Assembly: GCF_032393985.1 (NCBI RefSeq)
Contig: NZ_CP135918.1
Location: 434,001-498,000, forward strand
Length of the DNA: 64,000 bases
Source: Fischerella sp. JS2
Lineage (GTDB): Bacteria > Cyanobacteriota > Cyanobacteriia > Cyanobacteriales > Nostocaceae
Direction of reading: 5' to 3'
In this document: positions 46,046 through 55,082 of the stretch, in pieces
Numbering within the stretch: position 1 is the first letter of the stretch
Layout: each line of letters starts with the position of its first letter
The notes under the pieces: model-generated
Seen by the model: only the letters and a program-made list of their open reading frames with translations
What the model was told of the DNA's origin: nothing
Database searches by the model: none
Translations under genes and position numbers: made by a program

Positions 46046-48985
46046 TTACTCTTGTTGTCCTTGTTGTTGATAGAGACAGTAATATCGTCCTTTCATGGCC
46101 ATGAGTTCGTCATGGGTTCCTTGTTCAGCGATCGCACCCCGATCCATGATGATGATGACATCGGCATTTTTGACTGTGTTCAGACGGTGGGTGATGAAGA
46201 AAACGGTGCGACCACCAAAGACTTCCATGAGGTTGCGACATACTTGTTGTTCCGATTGGTAATCTAAAGCGCTGGTAGCTTCGTCTAAAATCAGTAGTCG
46301 CGGATTTTGCAAAACTGTACGGGCGATGGCGATGCGTTGCCTTTGTCCACCGGAAAGGGCAGAACCCCGTTCCCCTACGCTTGTGTTGTAGCCGTTGGGT
46401 AGTGCCATGATGAAATCGTGTGCAGCAGCAGCTTTGGCAGCAGCAATGATTTCTTCGGTAGTTGCTTCTGGGCGAATGAGGGCAATGTTTTCTTGAATCG
46501 TCCCTTCAAATAATAGGGTATCTTGTAGCACCATGCCAATTTGACGGCGCAGGGAATTTAACTCTACTTTTCTAATGTCATAGCCATCTATCTGGATTTG
46601 CCCTGTTAATGGTTCATAGAGTCTGGGTAATAATTTTGTCATTGTACTTTTACCGGAACCACTTTGTCCGACAATGCCGACGAAAGTACCAGGGGCAATG
46701 TCAAGATTAATGTTGAGCAGTTGCAAAGCATCATCAGGATTGAAACCAAAGGAAACGCTTGTGTATTTGACTGCGCCTTCAATTTCCGGTAAGGGGATAT
46801 TGTGGCGATCGCTTGGCTGTACTTCTGGGGCGGTATCTAAGACATCACCAAGACGTTCGATGGATAATGCCACTTCTTGAAAGTTTTGTGAAAGTTGAAT
46901 CAGACGTAACAGAGGACTGGTAACATAACCAGCAATGATGCGAAAGGCGATTAATTGACCAAGGGTGAGTTGATTAGAGATGACTAAATGAGCGCCTACC
47001 CACAACAATACAAAACTAGAGAATTGATTTAAAAATCCACTGATGGAGTTGGCGGTGCTGGAAGTTAATACGTTCTTGAATCCAGCGCTGATGTAGCGGG
47101 TATAGCGATCGCGCCATTGCCAACGGGATTTCAATTCAATATTCTGGGCTTTGACTGTTTGAATGCCGGTGAGTACCTCTACCAAATAAGATTGGGTATC
47201 AGCATAGCGTTCGGCTTTTTTGCGTAATTGTCGCTGGACGACGGGAACCACCAAAGTTGTCAACAGGGCAAACAATGGGACACAAGCTAGTGCAACGAGT
47301 GTCAGCACCCAACTATAAAACAGCATGACGGCGATATAAATCACCGAAAACACCGCATCTAGCACCACTGTCAATGCTGTTCCGGTCAAGAAAGAACGAA
47401 TATTCTCGAGTTCATTAATCCGCCCTGCCAATTCACCGACGCGGCGACGTTCAAAGTAACTTAAGGGCAATCGCAACAGATGTTCAATGACTTCTGAACC
47501 CAGGCGGATATCAATCCGGTTGGTAGTATCGGCAAATAAATAGGTACGCAGACTCGTCAAGATGGCCTCAAATACTGCAATGACAAGTAAGAAAATCCCC
47601 AAAATATCGAGAGTATCGAGGCTTTTTTGCATCAAGACATTATCGATGATGATCTGGGTAATGATTGGGTTTGCCAAGCCAAATACTTGGACAAAAAATG
47701 AAGCAACCAGAACCTCAATCAATACCAAGCGGTATTTGTAGATGGAAGGTAAAAACCAACGCAGACTAAATTTTTCTGGACGTTCCTCTTCTGGTTTTTC
47801 GATAACCAAGACTTGTCCTGATTGTCCCCAGATGTTGCCAAACTCTCCCAGAGAATAATAAGAAATGCCTGTTTCTGGGGCAGCGACAACGATTTCATGT
47901 TCTGTGATTTTGTACAGTAAGGCTAAACTTTCTTGCCAATAGATGATGGCTGGCGCACTCAAACGATTGATGACGTTAGCAGGAACTTTGACTAACTGGG
48001 CTTGCAAACCCATCATTTCCACAACGGCCCCTGCTACTTGTAGGGAAATCTGCTTGTTCGATTTAAGTTGATTTGTCAAGACTTTGCGAATTAAATCCCG
48101 GCGAAAAGAACCCCCTAAGATGCGATGTAACATCTGGAAACACGCTAAGGAAACATCAAGGGGGCCTTGTCCTGATACGAATATGCTGTCAGCTGATGCG
48201 ATATGTTCGACAGCAGGATTAGGTGGGTATTCTGGGGCGGGGGAAATTGCCAGACTGGAAGTATTGTCCTTGCTAGATTTCTTGGTATTAGACTTCCAGG
48301 GAATACCAATTAAACGGACTTCGGTGTCACTGTGCCAAATATCTGGATGGTTGTTATCTATCAATAATCGGCTACCAACGCTCATTCCATCGAACATACC
48401 AGCGCTGATTAGCCAAATGTGGTCATCATTAAATTTCTGGGAATCTACTTTCCCTGGTGGCAGATTCACCACCGTTATTTGTTGCCAATGCTGACGGACT
48501 AAGTCTTTTAAATCGGTAGCTGCATCTGCTTGTCGTTGGAGTTCCAAACTCAGGAGATCAAATACTTCTATGATCTGTGGACGCGATCGCACTGCTTCGG
48601 CAAACTCTGGTTCTTTGCCCAGCAATTGCAGAAATTCTTCTGCTTCCAGAGTAATAGCAATGACTTCACTAGAAGCGATCGCTGCTTCGCAACTTACCCC
48701 ACGTAATAATCCTAGCCAACCCAGGAACTCTCCTGGCTCTACCACCGTCAAACTCACCTGAGCAGCCCTACGTTGGTCGTAGCCCAATAGCCGCGCTTGT
48801 CCTTGATAAATTACCATCACTTGCGCTGGCATTCTTTCCCTCACCAACATCCACTGTCCAGTACGATATTGCAACAGTTGGCATTTCGCTGCAATTGTTT
48901 CTAAGGTAACTGGCGGTAGTTTGCTGAAAGGGGGAGTATCGGCTAAGAATTTTATGATGTCGGTTTGGGTAATAGCTGGCTTCAT
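46046..48985 (-). CDS. type I secretion ABC exporter with cNMP-binding and C39-like domains
   Basis: This 979-residue inner-membrane exporter has an N-terminal cyclic-nucleotide-binding-type domain at about 20-140 (VMVIYQGQARLLGYDQR, VEPGEFLGWLGLLRG). A C39-like domain follows at about 265-400; its catalytic Cys position reads LDVSLACF rather than the usual DCG, so it is probably non-cleaving. Six membrane helices lie at about 420-700, and a C-terminal ATPase has Walker A GIVGQSGSGKSTMTKL, signature LSGGQRQRIAIARTV, Walker B LLILDEATSALD and switch FFITHRLNTV. This is HlyB-like, fitting export of uncleaved RTX cargo. It lies between a parvulin gene and the HlyD adaptor gene. Confidence 0.92.
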   Translation of the reverse strand: MKPAITQTDIIKFLADTPPFSKLPPVTLETIAAKCQLLQYRTGQWMLVRERMPAQVMVIYQGQARLLGYDQRRAAQVSLTVVEPGEFLGWLGLLRGVSCEAAIASSEVIAITLEAEEFLQLLGKEPEFAEAVRSRPQIIEVFDLLSLELQRQADAATDLKDLVRQHWQQITVVNLPPGKVDSQKFNDDHIWLISAGMFDGMSVGSRLLIDNNHPDIWHSDTEVRLIGIPWKSNTKKSSKDNTSSLAISPAPEYPPNPAVEHIASADSIFVSGQGPLDVSLACFQMLHRILGGSFRRDLIRKVLTNQLKSNKQISLQVAGAVVEMMGLQAQLVKVPANVINRLSAPAIIYWQESLALLYKITEHEIVVAAPETGISYYSLGEFGNIWGQSGQVLVIEKPEEERPEKFSLRWFLPSIYKYRLVLIEVLVASFFVQVFGLANPIITQIIIDNVLMQKSLDTLDILGIFLLVIAVFEAILTSLRTYLFADTTNRIDIRLGSEVIEHLLRLPLSYFERRRVGELAGRINELENIRSFLTGTALTVVLDAVFSVIYIAVMLFYSWVLTLVALACVPLFALLTTLVVPVVQRQLRKKAERYADTQSYLVEVLTGIQTVKAQNIELKSRWQWRDRYTRYISAGFKNVLTSSTANSISGFLNQFSSFVLLWVGAHLVISNQLTLGQLIAFRIIAGYVTSPLLRLIQLSQNFQEVALSIERLGDVLDTAPEVQPSDRHNIPLPEIEGAVKYTSVSFGFNPDDALQLLNINLDIAPGTFVGIVGQSGSGKSTMTKLLPRLYEPLTGQIQIDGYDIRKVELNSLRRQIGMVLQDTLLFEGTIQENIALIRPEATTEEIIAAAKAAAAHDFIMALPNGYNTSVGERGSALSGGQRQRIAIARTVLQNPRLLILDEATSALDYQSEQQVCRNLMEVFGGRTVFFITHRLNTVKNADVIIIMDRGAIAEQGTHDELMAMKGRYYCLYQQQGQQE

Positions 48986-49380
48986 CTAAATTTCTCCTAG
49001 AAACTCCCACACAACCTAGTGGTCTATCCACTAACTTTTAGGGGTCGGTGGCGCATTAGGTAATGGGAAGAACATATGCAATTTTTTTTGTCTCCTTTCC
49101 TCACAACCTCACTTCACAGTTATCAGTTATCAGTTAGAGACGCGAGGAACATCGCGTCTGTACAGTTATCCATACGCCTTGATAACTGCGGCTAGTAATG
49201 TTCACTGAATTTAATGTTCCAAATCTCCACGGAATGGGTAATTTGGGTTTTCATAAACCTGGGTTAATAGACTTCTTACAGAAGTCGGGGGAAGGGTTAA
49301 AGGAATGAAAAATCCTTTCCCCTTTAACCTTTTTCCTACTCTTGCAAAGGGTACTTTTCAAGAGGTGTAATATCGATAAT
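48986..49380. repeat. 395-bp gap between the PPIase and ABC exporter genes
   Basis: It contains cagttat repeats, an AGACGCGA hairpin (49138-49159, loop ggaaca), a 28-bp sequence at 49185-49212 that matches the 3' end of the ATP-grasp gene (28722-28749) at 26 of 28 positions, and a partial agaagtcggggg element near 49271. No gene is seen. Confidence 0.75.
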
Positions 49381-50133
49381 TTACGCTGCCATAGCCTCCA
49401 TATTATGGTTAGAGGATTGTAGGCGCGTTTGAACTTGTTTTTGTATCCAGATTTCAAAGAGTTCATCTAATAACTGCTGCTGCATAGCGTCATTTAACTG
49501 TGCAGGCATTAATTTTTCTAGGCGAATGATGACAAACCAATCAGCTATTGCCCGTGGTTCCCAAAGTTGACCAGGTTGGCTCACTGATAAAATTTGTTGA
49601 ATGATTGGATGGGGTTGAGATAAGGGAACTGGCCCCAAAACTCCTCCTGTTTGGGCTTCTGGCCCTTGGGAATATTTCTGGGCTGCACTAGCAAAAGATT
49701 GTTCTCCTTCACAAATCCGAAAATACAATTCCTGGGCTAGTCCTTCGTCTTTGGTGCGAATTAGAGAATATACAACCTGATCTAGGTTGGCTTTTCGTTG
49801 CAGAAAGTAAGACTCCAACTTATTGCCCCACATTGCAAGTTGAAATTTTTGGATCAGCACCGGACGGATTGCCAATTCTTGCATTTCTGCTTCTGTTAGC
49901 TGGTGCTGTTGCAACCATGCTTGTTGTTCCTCTGGTGAGGTGAGTTGATGACGCGCCATAAAGCTAGCGATCGCTGCTTGCTTGTCTGCTTGTGTGCAAC
50001 TCAAAAGTGCGATCGCCTCGTCTATGACTTTGGCGCGTAATACCTGCGGCAACAACTGATAACGATGTAGCAAAGACAATAATTGATCTGCCTGAAGTAC
50101 TTCGTTACCCACTTGCAAGGTTTGTATCGTCAT
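49381..50133 (-). CDS. parvulin-type peptidyl-prolyl isomerase
   Basis: This protein of about 250 residues resembles SurA/PpiC-like PPIases associated with cyanobacterial exporters. It has a helical N-terminal chaperone-like part (VGNEVLQADQLLSLLHRYQL, MARHQLTSPEEQQAWLQQH) and a PPIC domain (about 125-220: DEGLAQELYFRICEGEQSFA, SQGPEAQTGGVLGPVPLSQP). No signal peptide is seen, so it probably acts in the cytoplasm, where it could keep cargo export-competent. The ATG at 50133 (MTIQTLQVGNEVL) has an AGGA site; the longer frame from 50184 adds 17 poorly conserved residues. It is first in the minus-strand exporter set. Confidence 0.82.
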   Translation of the reverse strand: MTIQTLQVGNEVLQADQLLSLLHRYQLLPQVLRAKVIDEAIALLSCTQADKQAAIASFMARHQLTSPEEQQAWLQQHQLTEAEMQELAIRPVLIQKFQLAMWGNKLESYFLQRKANLDQVVYSLIRTKDEGLAQELYFRICEGEQSFASAAQKYSQGPEAQTGGVLGPVPLSQPHPIIQQILSVSQPGQLWEPRAIADWFVIIRLEKLMPAQLNDAMQQQLLDELFEIWIQKQVQTRLQSSNHNMEAMAA

Positions 50134-50953
50134 AATTCCTAGCTTGCGCGATTCGGCTTTCTCATGTTTGAAAATCTGAAACATCTCACCAAGGCGAGAC
50201 TAGTCAGAAAGTCAATCTATAAATAGTTATAGTTAGACCCTGTCTCTATTGATTTACATCGAGTTTTTGATTGCATCAGGAAATTTTTTAATAAGACTTT
50301 GTCAATTTTTTATCGTGACTCTCGCTAAACTTTACCAAAATATTACATTCTATACTGATTTGCGATTTTTTTGACAAAGGCTTGTTCCTCTTTTTGCGGT
50401 AAAAACTTTATTAAAAATATTTTTTTTGTAATTAAAAGTACTTGCTAAAGTAGTTTTTGGTTCCCAGGTAGGCAGATATATCAAAAGCTAATTATGCAAA
50501 ATGGTCGAATAACATCAATATTCCCATATAAAAGAACATGCAAAATATATGTATAAATTGTATTTTAGACGCCTTGTGACAGTTGAATGACCGTCACAAG
50601 GCAAGCGCGAAAAAAGCTACAGTAGCTTTTATTCTGAGTGAATGAACAAATTCGTAGTCACCGCTTTTTTGCTGTTGTCGCAACAATATTGTGAGTTCAA
50701 GTATCCTACGGAAAGCTGCTCTTAGAGCGTATACGCCATTTCTTGTTCAAGAATTGCTGCAAGCATTGCATTAGTCACTTGTTCTTATATACGTGCGTAA
50801 ATACAAATGACTAATAGCAAAACAGATGGATTACTAGCTTCTCCGTACATAAGGGGAAAGCAATTGCAAGTCATTCTCACTTTGGCTCTGTTGATAAATT
50901 TCCCGTAGGTATCCCAGGGAATCTACCATTTGGCGTTCATTAAAGGGATAATC
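50134..50953. promoter_or_regulatory. 820-bp divergent control region between exporter and cargo genes
   Basis: This gene-free region must contain the promoters for the exporter set (minus) and the cargo genes (plus). Two hairpins lie in the middle: gccttgtgac (50571-50580) with gtcacaaggc (50593-50602), and aaaagcta (50612-50619) with tagctttt (50623-50630). The second is flanked by A and T runs like a bidirectional terminator. A stretch just before the first cargo (from about 50931) is duplicated before the second cargo. Confidence 0.55.
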
Positions 50954-52837
50954 ATGGCGAATACTTTAGGCACAAACCTAAGTGGAGTTTCTGACCACTC
51001 TAGCGGATTACCATTTTTGGATCACTTCAAAACTGCTAGTGACTGGATGTCTCAAAATTCCAAAATAGGGGAAAAGCCGCAAGGAATTCAACTGGATTTA
51101 GATAAAACTGGTTGGGAAAAATCCTTACCTAACTCAGGAGTTAGTACTTGGCTGCACAAAGACTTGGGTATAAAAGACAACGGATTACATAGTAGCAACA
51201 ACAGCAATCTATTTTCTGGTACAGAAGATAGACAACTCCTAAGCAATGATGACAATGATAAACTCAGGGGCAACATAGATAGAGATGTTCTAACTGGCAT
51301 CAAAGACAAGCCCACTTCTGATACTCGACCAGAAACTACAACTTCAGATATTCTAGGCACGAGTATCATTAGTGACTCTACTCACAAACCGGCTGTTCTA
51401 GCAGCAACTACAGACTCGAGTCAGTCTCATAACTCTGGGGATGTCTACTACGTTTCACCCAATGGCAGCGATGATAATCCAGGTACACTTGATAAACCCT
51501 GGAAAACTGTAAACCATGCAGTGAATGAAAAATCTCCTGTGAAGGCAGGTGACACAATTCTAGTTCAGCCTGGGACTTACACAGAAATCATCACCCTCGG
51601 TAAATCTGGTGATAGTAAGTTGGGTGACATCACACTTAAAGCCAATGGGGATGTTACCTTGCGTGACCCTGACCCAAATAGTGGCTTTTTCCGGGAAGGA
51701 GTAATTCAGTCAGCTGGCAAAGGTAATTGGGTAATTGATGGCTTCCGGATTGAGAACACATCCTGGGCGGGAATCTCTTTACGTGATGCCTACAACATGA
51801 CAGTGCAAAATAATCACACCTACGAGACTGGTGCTTCTGGGATCATCGTCATGCCAGATACCTACTACAACGGTGGCGAAGGCGAGGTGACGAGTAAAAA
51901 TATCAAGGTGTTAAATAACACTGTAGAACGAGCAAGCTGGATATGGAAGGGTAACGCTGCTAAACAAGGCAATATCAACGACGGTTTCGACCTCACAACT
52001 AGTACACAAGAATCACTAAGTATCTGGGGTGTTGATGGTTTCGAGGTGGCTAATAACACTGTCAAAGAAGGTAATCGCGAAGGTATTGATATCAAAACTG
52101 GCTCCCGCAATGGTTCTGTCCACGACAATACTGTTACTGGTCAAGCCATAGTTAGCGGTACACCCGATGGTTATAGCGGTGGCCCTGCCCTCTATATTGA
52201 AGGCAACCGTGCTGACATGTTCAACATTGATGTTTACAACAATGTTGTTGCTAATAATACTGCTGGTGGACTTGTGATTACAGATGAAGTTCCCAATCAA
52301 GGGGATGTATCTGATATCCGTGTCTACAACAACATTGTTCTTGATAACGGCAAGGACGGCGTGAATAGTGGTCAAGGAATTGGTGTCAGCAGTAATGTGA
52401 GTAATGTTGAAATTGTCAACAATACCATTGATGGCAATGTTCAAGGTTTCTTAATCGATGGTTCTGACAACTATGGTGGTTATAAACCTAAGAACATTCT
52501 GGTTCGCAACAATATCTTCGCGAATAGCAGTTTTCGTAATGGCTTAGTTGAAGATGCTGAGAATGTGACCCTAGACCATAACTTATTTACGAATAAGTTT
52601 GCAAAAGCCTATGAAACTGGCAATGGAGTGAGTAATTTGCAAGCTGAGAACAATACTCAGGCGGATTCGGTTGGATTTGCCGATTTAGCAGGCAATAATT
52701 TCAATCTCACAGCAAATTCACCAGCAATTGATACTGGTTCGGCTGCGATCACTGATTACGCAAAGCTGGATCACAACGGCAAACAACGCGGTCAAGGTAA
52801 GGGCGTTGATATAGGTGCTTATGAGTTCCAGTCTTAG
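50954..52837 (+). CDS. beta-helix protein, probable type I secreted cargo 1
   Basis: This 627-residue protein has a leader module at 1-60 (MANTLGTNLSGVSDHSSGLP, FLDHFKTASDWM) shared with cargo 2. Next is a degenerate RTX-like stretch (about 87-115, FSGTEDRQLLSNDDNDKLRG, DVLTG), then a right-handed parallel beta-helix from about 163 (VYYVSPNGSDDNPGTLDKPW, many NNTV/YNNVV turns). It ends in a KGVDIGAYEF motif typical of choice-of-anchor Q proteins. Beta-helices of this type often bind or cleave polysaccharide; no catalytic site is evident. Unlike its neighbours it lacks the C-terminal secretion domain. The ATG at 50954 is preferred because aaaggga lies six bases upstream. Confidence 0.8.
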   Translation: MANTLGTNLSGVSDHSSGLPFLDHFKTASDWMSQNSKIGEKPQGIQLDLDKTGWEKSLPNSGVSTWLHKDLGIKDNGLHSSNNSNLFSGTEDRQLLSNDDNDKLRGNIDRDVLTGIKDKPTSDTRPETTTSDILGTSIISDSTHKPAVLAATTDSSQSHNSGDVYYVSPNGSDDNPGTLDKPWKTVNHAVNEKSPVKAGDTILVQPGTYTEIITLGKSGDSKLGDITLKANGDVTLRDPDPNSGFFREGVIQSAGKGNWVIDGFRIENTSWAGISLRDAYNMTVQNNHTYETGASGIIVMPDTYYNGGEGEVTSKNIKVLNNTVERASWIWKGNAAKQGNINDGFDLTTSTQESLSIWGVDGFEVANNTVKEGNREGIDIKTGSRNGSVHDNTVTGQAIVSGTPDGYSGGPALYIEGNRADMFNIDVYNNVVANNTAGGLVITDEVPNQGDVSDIRVYNNIVLDNGKDGVNSGQGIGVSSNVSNVEIVNNTIDGNVQGFLIDGSDNYGGYKPKNILVRNNIFANSSFRNGLVEDAENVTLDHNLFTNKFAKAYETGNGVSNLQAENNTQADSVGFADLAGNNFNLTANSPAIDTGSAAITDYAKLDHNGKQRGQGKGVDIGAYEFQS

Positions 52838-52922
52838 GTAAAACCTTCGTGCTTGAGTGTTTTGGTATAGGAGTGTGGTGTGTAGGGGATAAAACCGTTT
52901 GGCGTTAATCAAAGGGATAATC

Positions 52923-55004
52923 ATGGCGAATACTTTAGGCATAAACCTGAATGGAGTCTCTTACTGGTCTAGCCAATTACCATTTTTGGATCACTTCAAA
53001 ACGGCCAGTGACTGGATGCCTCAAAATTTCAAAACAGGAGATAAGCCGCAAGGAATTCAACTAGATTTAGATGAAAATGGTTGGGTAAAATCCTTACCTA
53101 AATCAGGCAGTGGCAATTATGATAGCGTCCAAACTCTGATCAATCTCATCTCTCCCACACCAGGAGTTAAAGAAAATTACCCTAGTGGTAAATATGTAGT
53201 TTTGTACGATGGCGAGGGCAAGTTAGAGTATGGCTCAGATGCCAAGCTCGATACAAATGCTTCTAAACCTGGTCGTGATGTGATTAATGTCACACCCTCT
53301 AGTAAGGGGATAACCTTATCACTTACCGAAACCGACCCTAAAGGTACAGGAAACTATCTTCGCAATATCCGCCTTGTACCTGAACCCGAGGAAAAAAATT
53401 ACCAGAAACAGGTATTTAATCCTACCTTTGTCGATAAAACTGACAATTACTCTACCCTCCGATTTATGGATTGGATGGGTACCAACAACTCTAAACAGGG
53501 TGATTGGAAAAATCGACCGACAGTTGACAGTTCTACCTACACCTACTTTAATAAGGGTGTGCCTGTAGAAGTAATGGTTGATTTAGCCAATCGTACCGGG
53601 GCTAATCCTTGGTTTAATATGCCCCACCAAGCCTCGGATGAATACATGGCTAACTTTGCCAAAGTTGTCAAAGAAAAGCTCAATCCCAACCTAAAAGTTT
53701 ATGTAGAATATTCCAACGAAGTGTGGAATGGTGTTTTTGGTCAACATCAATGGGCGCAAGAGCAAGGGCAAAAGTTGGGTGGTGATTGGACAGACTGGCA
53801 CAGTCGCCGTACAGAACAGATGGGTGATATCTGGGATAAAGTCTTTGGCAACGATAGCGATCGCGTAGTCACGGTTCTCGGCGCTCAGAATGGTAACTTA
53901 CAGTTGACTGACCAACTGATGCAGAAGGTGAAAGCGTACGATCCAAATTCTACAGTGGATGCGATCGGTATTGCTCCTTACCTGGGGATATTTGTGACTC
54001 CAAACAAGCAAGATTGGACGGTCGCACAATCAGAAGTAGAAAGCTGGACTAAGGAATCAGACGGAGGTCTGAACAAAGTCTTTGACTACTTGAACAAAAC
54101 ACAACTACCCCAACAACTAGACAACATTAGTAAGCACTCAGAACAGGCGAAAAAATATGGTCTGGATCTGGTTGGCTATGAAGGTGGACAGCATCTAACA
54201 GGGCTGAGTGGGTCAGAGAATAATCAGGCAATCACTGATTTATTTATCAAGGCTAACCGTGACCCACGTATGGGGCAAGTGTATAAAGAATACCTCAAAG
54301 GTTGGGACAAGCTAAGTGGCGATAGTGAACTTGTCGCCTACTCTGACATTGTTACACCGACTAAATGGGGTGCCTGGGGTGCTTTAGAACACGTTAATCA
54401 ATCTACTTCTCCGAAATGGGAGGTGATACAGGATTTTATCAACAATGGTGATAACTCTCAATCAACTACTCCCGTCACACAAGCTGTTGGTAACGGGAGT
54501 GATACCCTCAAGAATGGTCAAAGTAATGCACACAGCAAAGATGACCAGAGTAATACCGAAGTCAAGGGATATATGCGCGATCAGGGCGTTGATATCCTCA
54601 TGGGTAGTTCAAACAATGATGAACTATCAGGGGGTAAAGGCAAAGATTCTCTCAATGGCGGCGATGGTGACGATCAAATCATCGCTAGCTTAGGAGAAGA
54701 TGAATTAACTGGTGGTGCTGGGCGCGATCGCTTTATCTATCAGGATGTGCAAAGCCAAGGAGATACCATTACTGATTTTGACCACAATCAAGATGCGATC
54801 GACTTGCGTCAAATTATGTCTGGTCCGGCTTATAACGGCTCAAATAAATTCTCTGACTACCTGGAATTTCAACAGATTGGTAGTGATACAGCCGTTCGCC
54901 TAGATATGGATGGAAGTCAAAAATCCGGTGGTTTTGAGAATTTGATGATGTTGTCAAACGTTGATGCATCAAGTTTAAGCCCCAGTAACTTTGTTCTCAG
55001 TTAA
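52923..55004 (+). CDS. glycoside-hydrolase-like RTX protein, probable type I secreted cargo 2
   Basis: In this 693-residue protein, residues 1-60 repeat the leader of cargo 1. A beta-rich part (60-160) precedes a barrel-like region with features of clan GH-A: YVEYSNEVWNG (Asn265-Glu266 as candidate acid/base) and DLVGYEGGQHL (Glu420 as candidate nucleophile). Residues 553-600 are RTX nonapeptides (DELSGGKGKDSLNGGDGDDQ, DELTGGAGRD), followed by a type I secretion C-terminal domain (DTITDFDHNQDAIDLRQIM to the final SPSNFVLS). Wall or exopolysaccharide degradation is plausible but unproven. The start ATG 52923 follows the same aaagggataatc as cargo 1. Confidence 0.85.
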   Translation: MANTLGINLNGVSYWSSQLPFLDHFKTASDWMPQNFKTGDKPQGIQLDLDENGWVKSLPKSGSGNYDSVQTLINLISPTPGVKENYPSGKYVVLYDGEGKLEYGSDAKLDTNASKPGRDVINVTPSSKGITLSLTETDPKGTGNYLRNIRLVPEPEEKNYQKQVFNPTFVDKTDNYSTLRFMDWMGTNNSKQGDWKNRPTVDSSTYTYFNKGVPVEVMVDLANRTGANPWFNMPHQASDEYMANFAKVVKEKLNPNLKVYVEYSNEVWNGVFGQHQWAQEQGQKLGGDWTDWHSRRTEQMGDIWDKVFGNDSDRVVTVLGAQNGNLQLTDQLMQKVKAYDPNSTVDAIGIAPYLGIFVTPNKQDWTVAQSEVESWTKESDGGLNKVFDYLNKTQLPQQLDNISKHSEQAKKYGLDLVGYEGGQHLTGLSGSENNQAITDLFIKANRDPRMGQVYKEYLKGWDKLSGDSELVAYSDIVTPTKWGAWGALEHVNQSTSPKWEVIQDFINNGDNSQSTTPVTQAVGNGSDTLKNGQSNAHSKDDQSNTEVKGYMRDQGVDILMGSSNNDELSGGKGKDSLNGGDGDDQIIASLGEDELTGGAGRDRFIYQDVQSQGDTITDFDHNQDAIDLRQIMSGPAYNGSNKFSDYLEFQQIGSDTAVRLDMDGSQKSGGFENLMMLSNVDASSLSPSNFVLS

Positions 55005-55012
55005 TAGTTTGT

Positions 55013-55033
55013 AGGGCGCACGGTGTGCGCCCT
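55013..55033. terminator. hairpin between cargo 2 and cargo 3
   Basis: agggcgcac (55013-55021) pairs with gtgcgccct (55025-55033) around a 3-nt loop, eight bases after the cargo 2 stop. There is no T-run, so it may attenuate or stabilise the transcript. It resembles dispersed agggcg-type palindromes. Confidence 0.5.
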
Positions 55034-55082
55034 GACAGTGGTGCATGGCTAGTTCTATTTGGAAATACGTGAGGATAGTGAA

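Noticed and set aside
50571-50602. Possible CRISPR or riboswitch in the exporter-cargo gap
   Set aside because: Only one inverted repeat occurs with no spaced direct repeats, and no known riboswitch core is recognisable.
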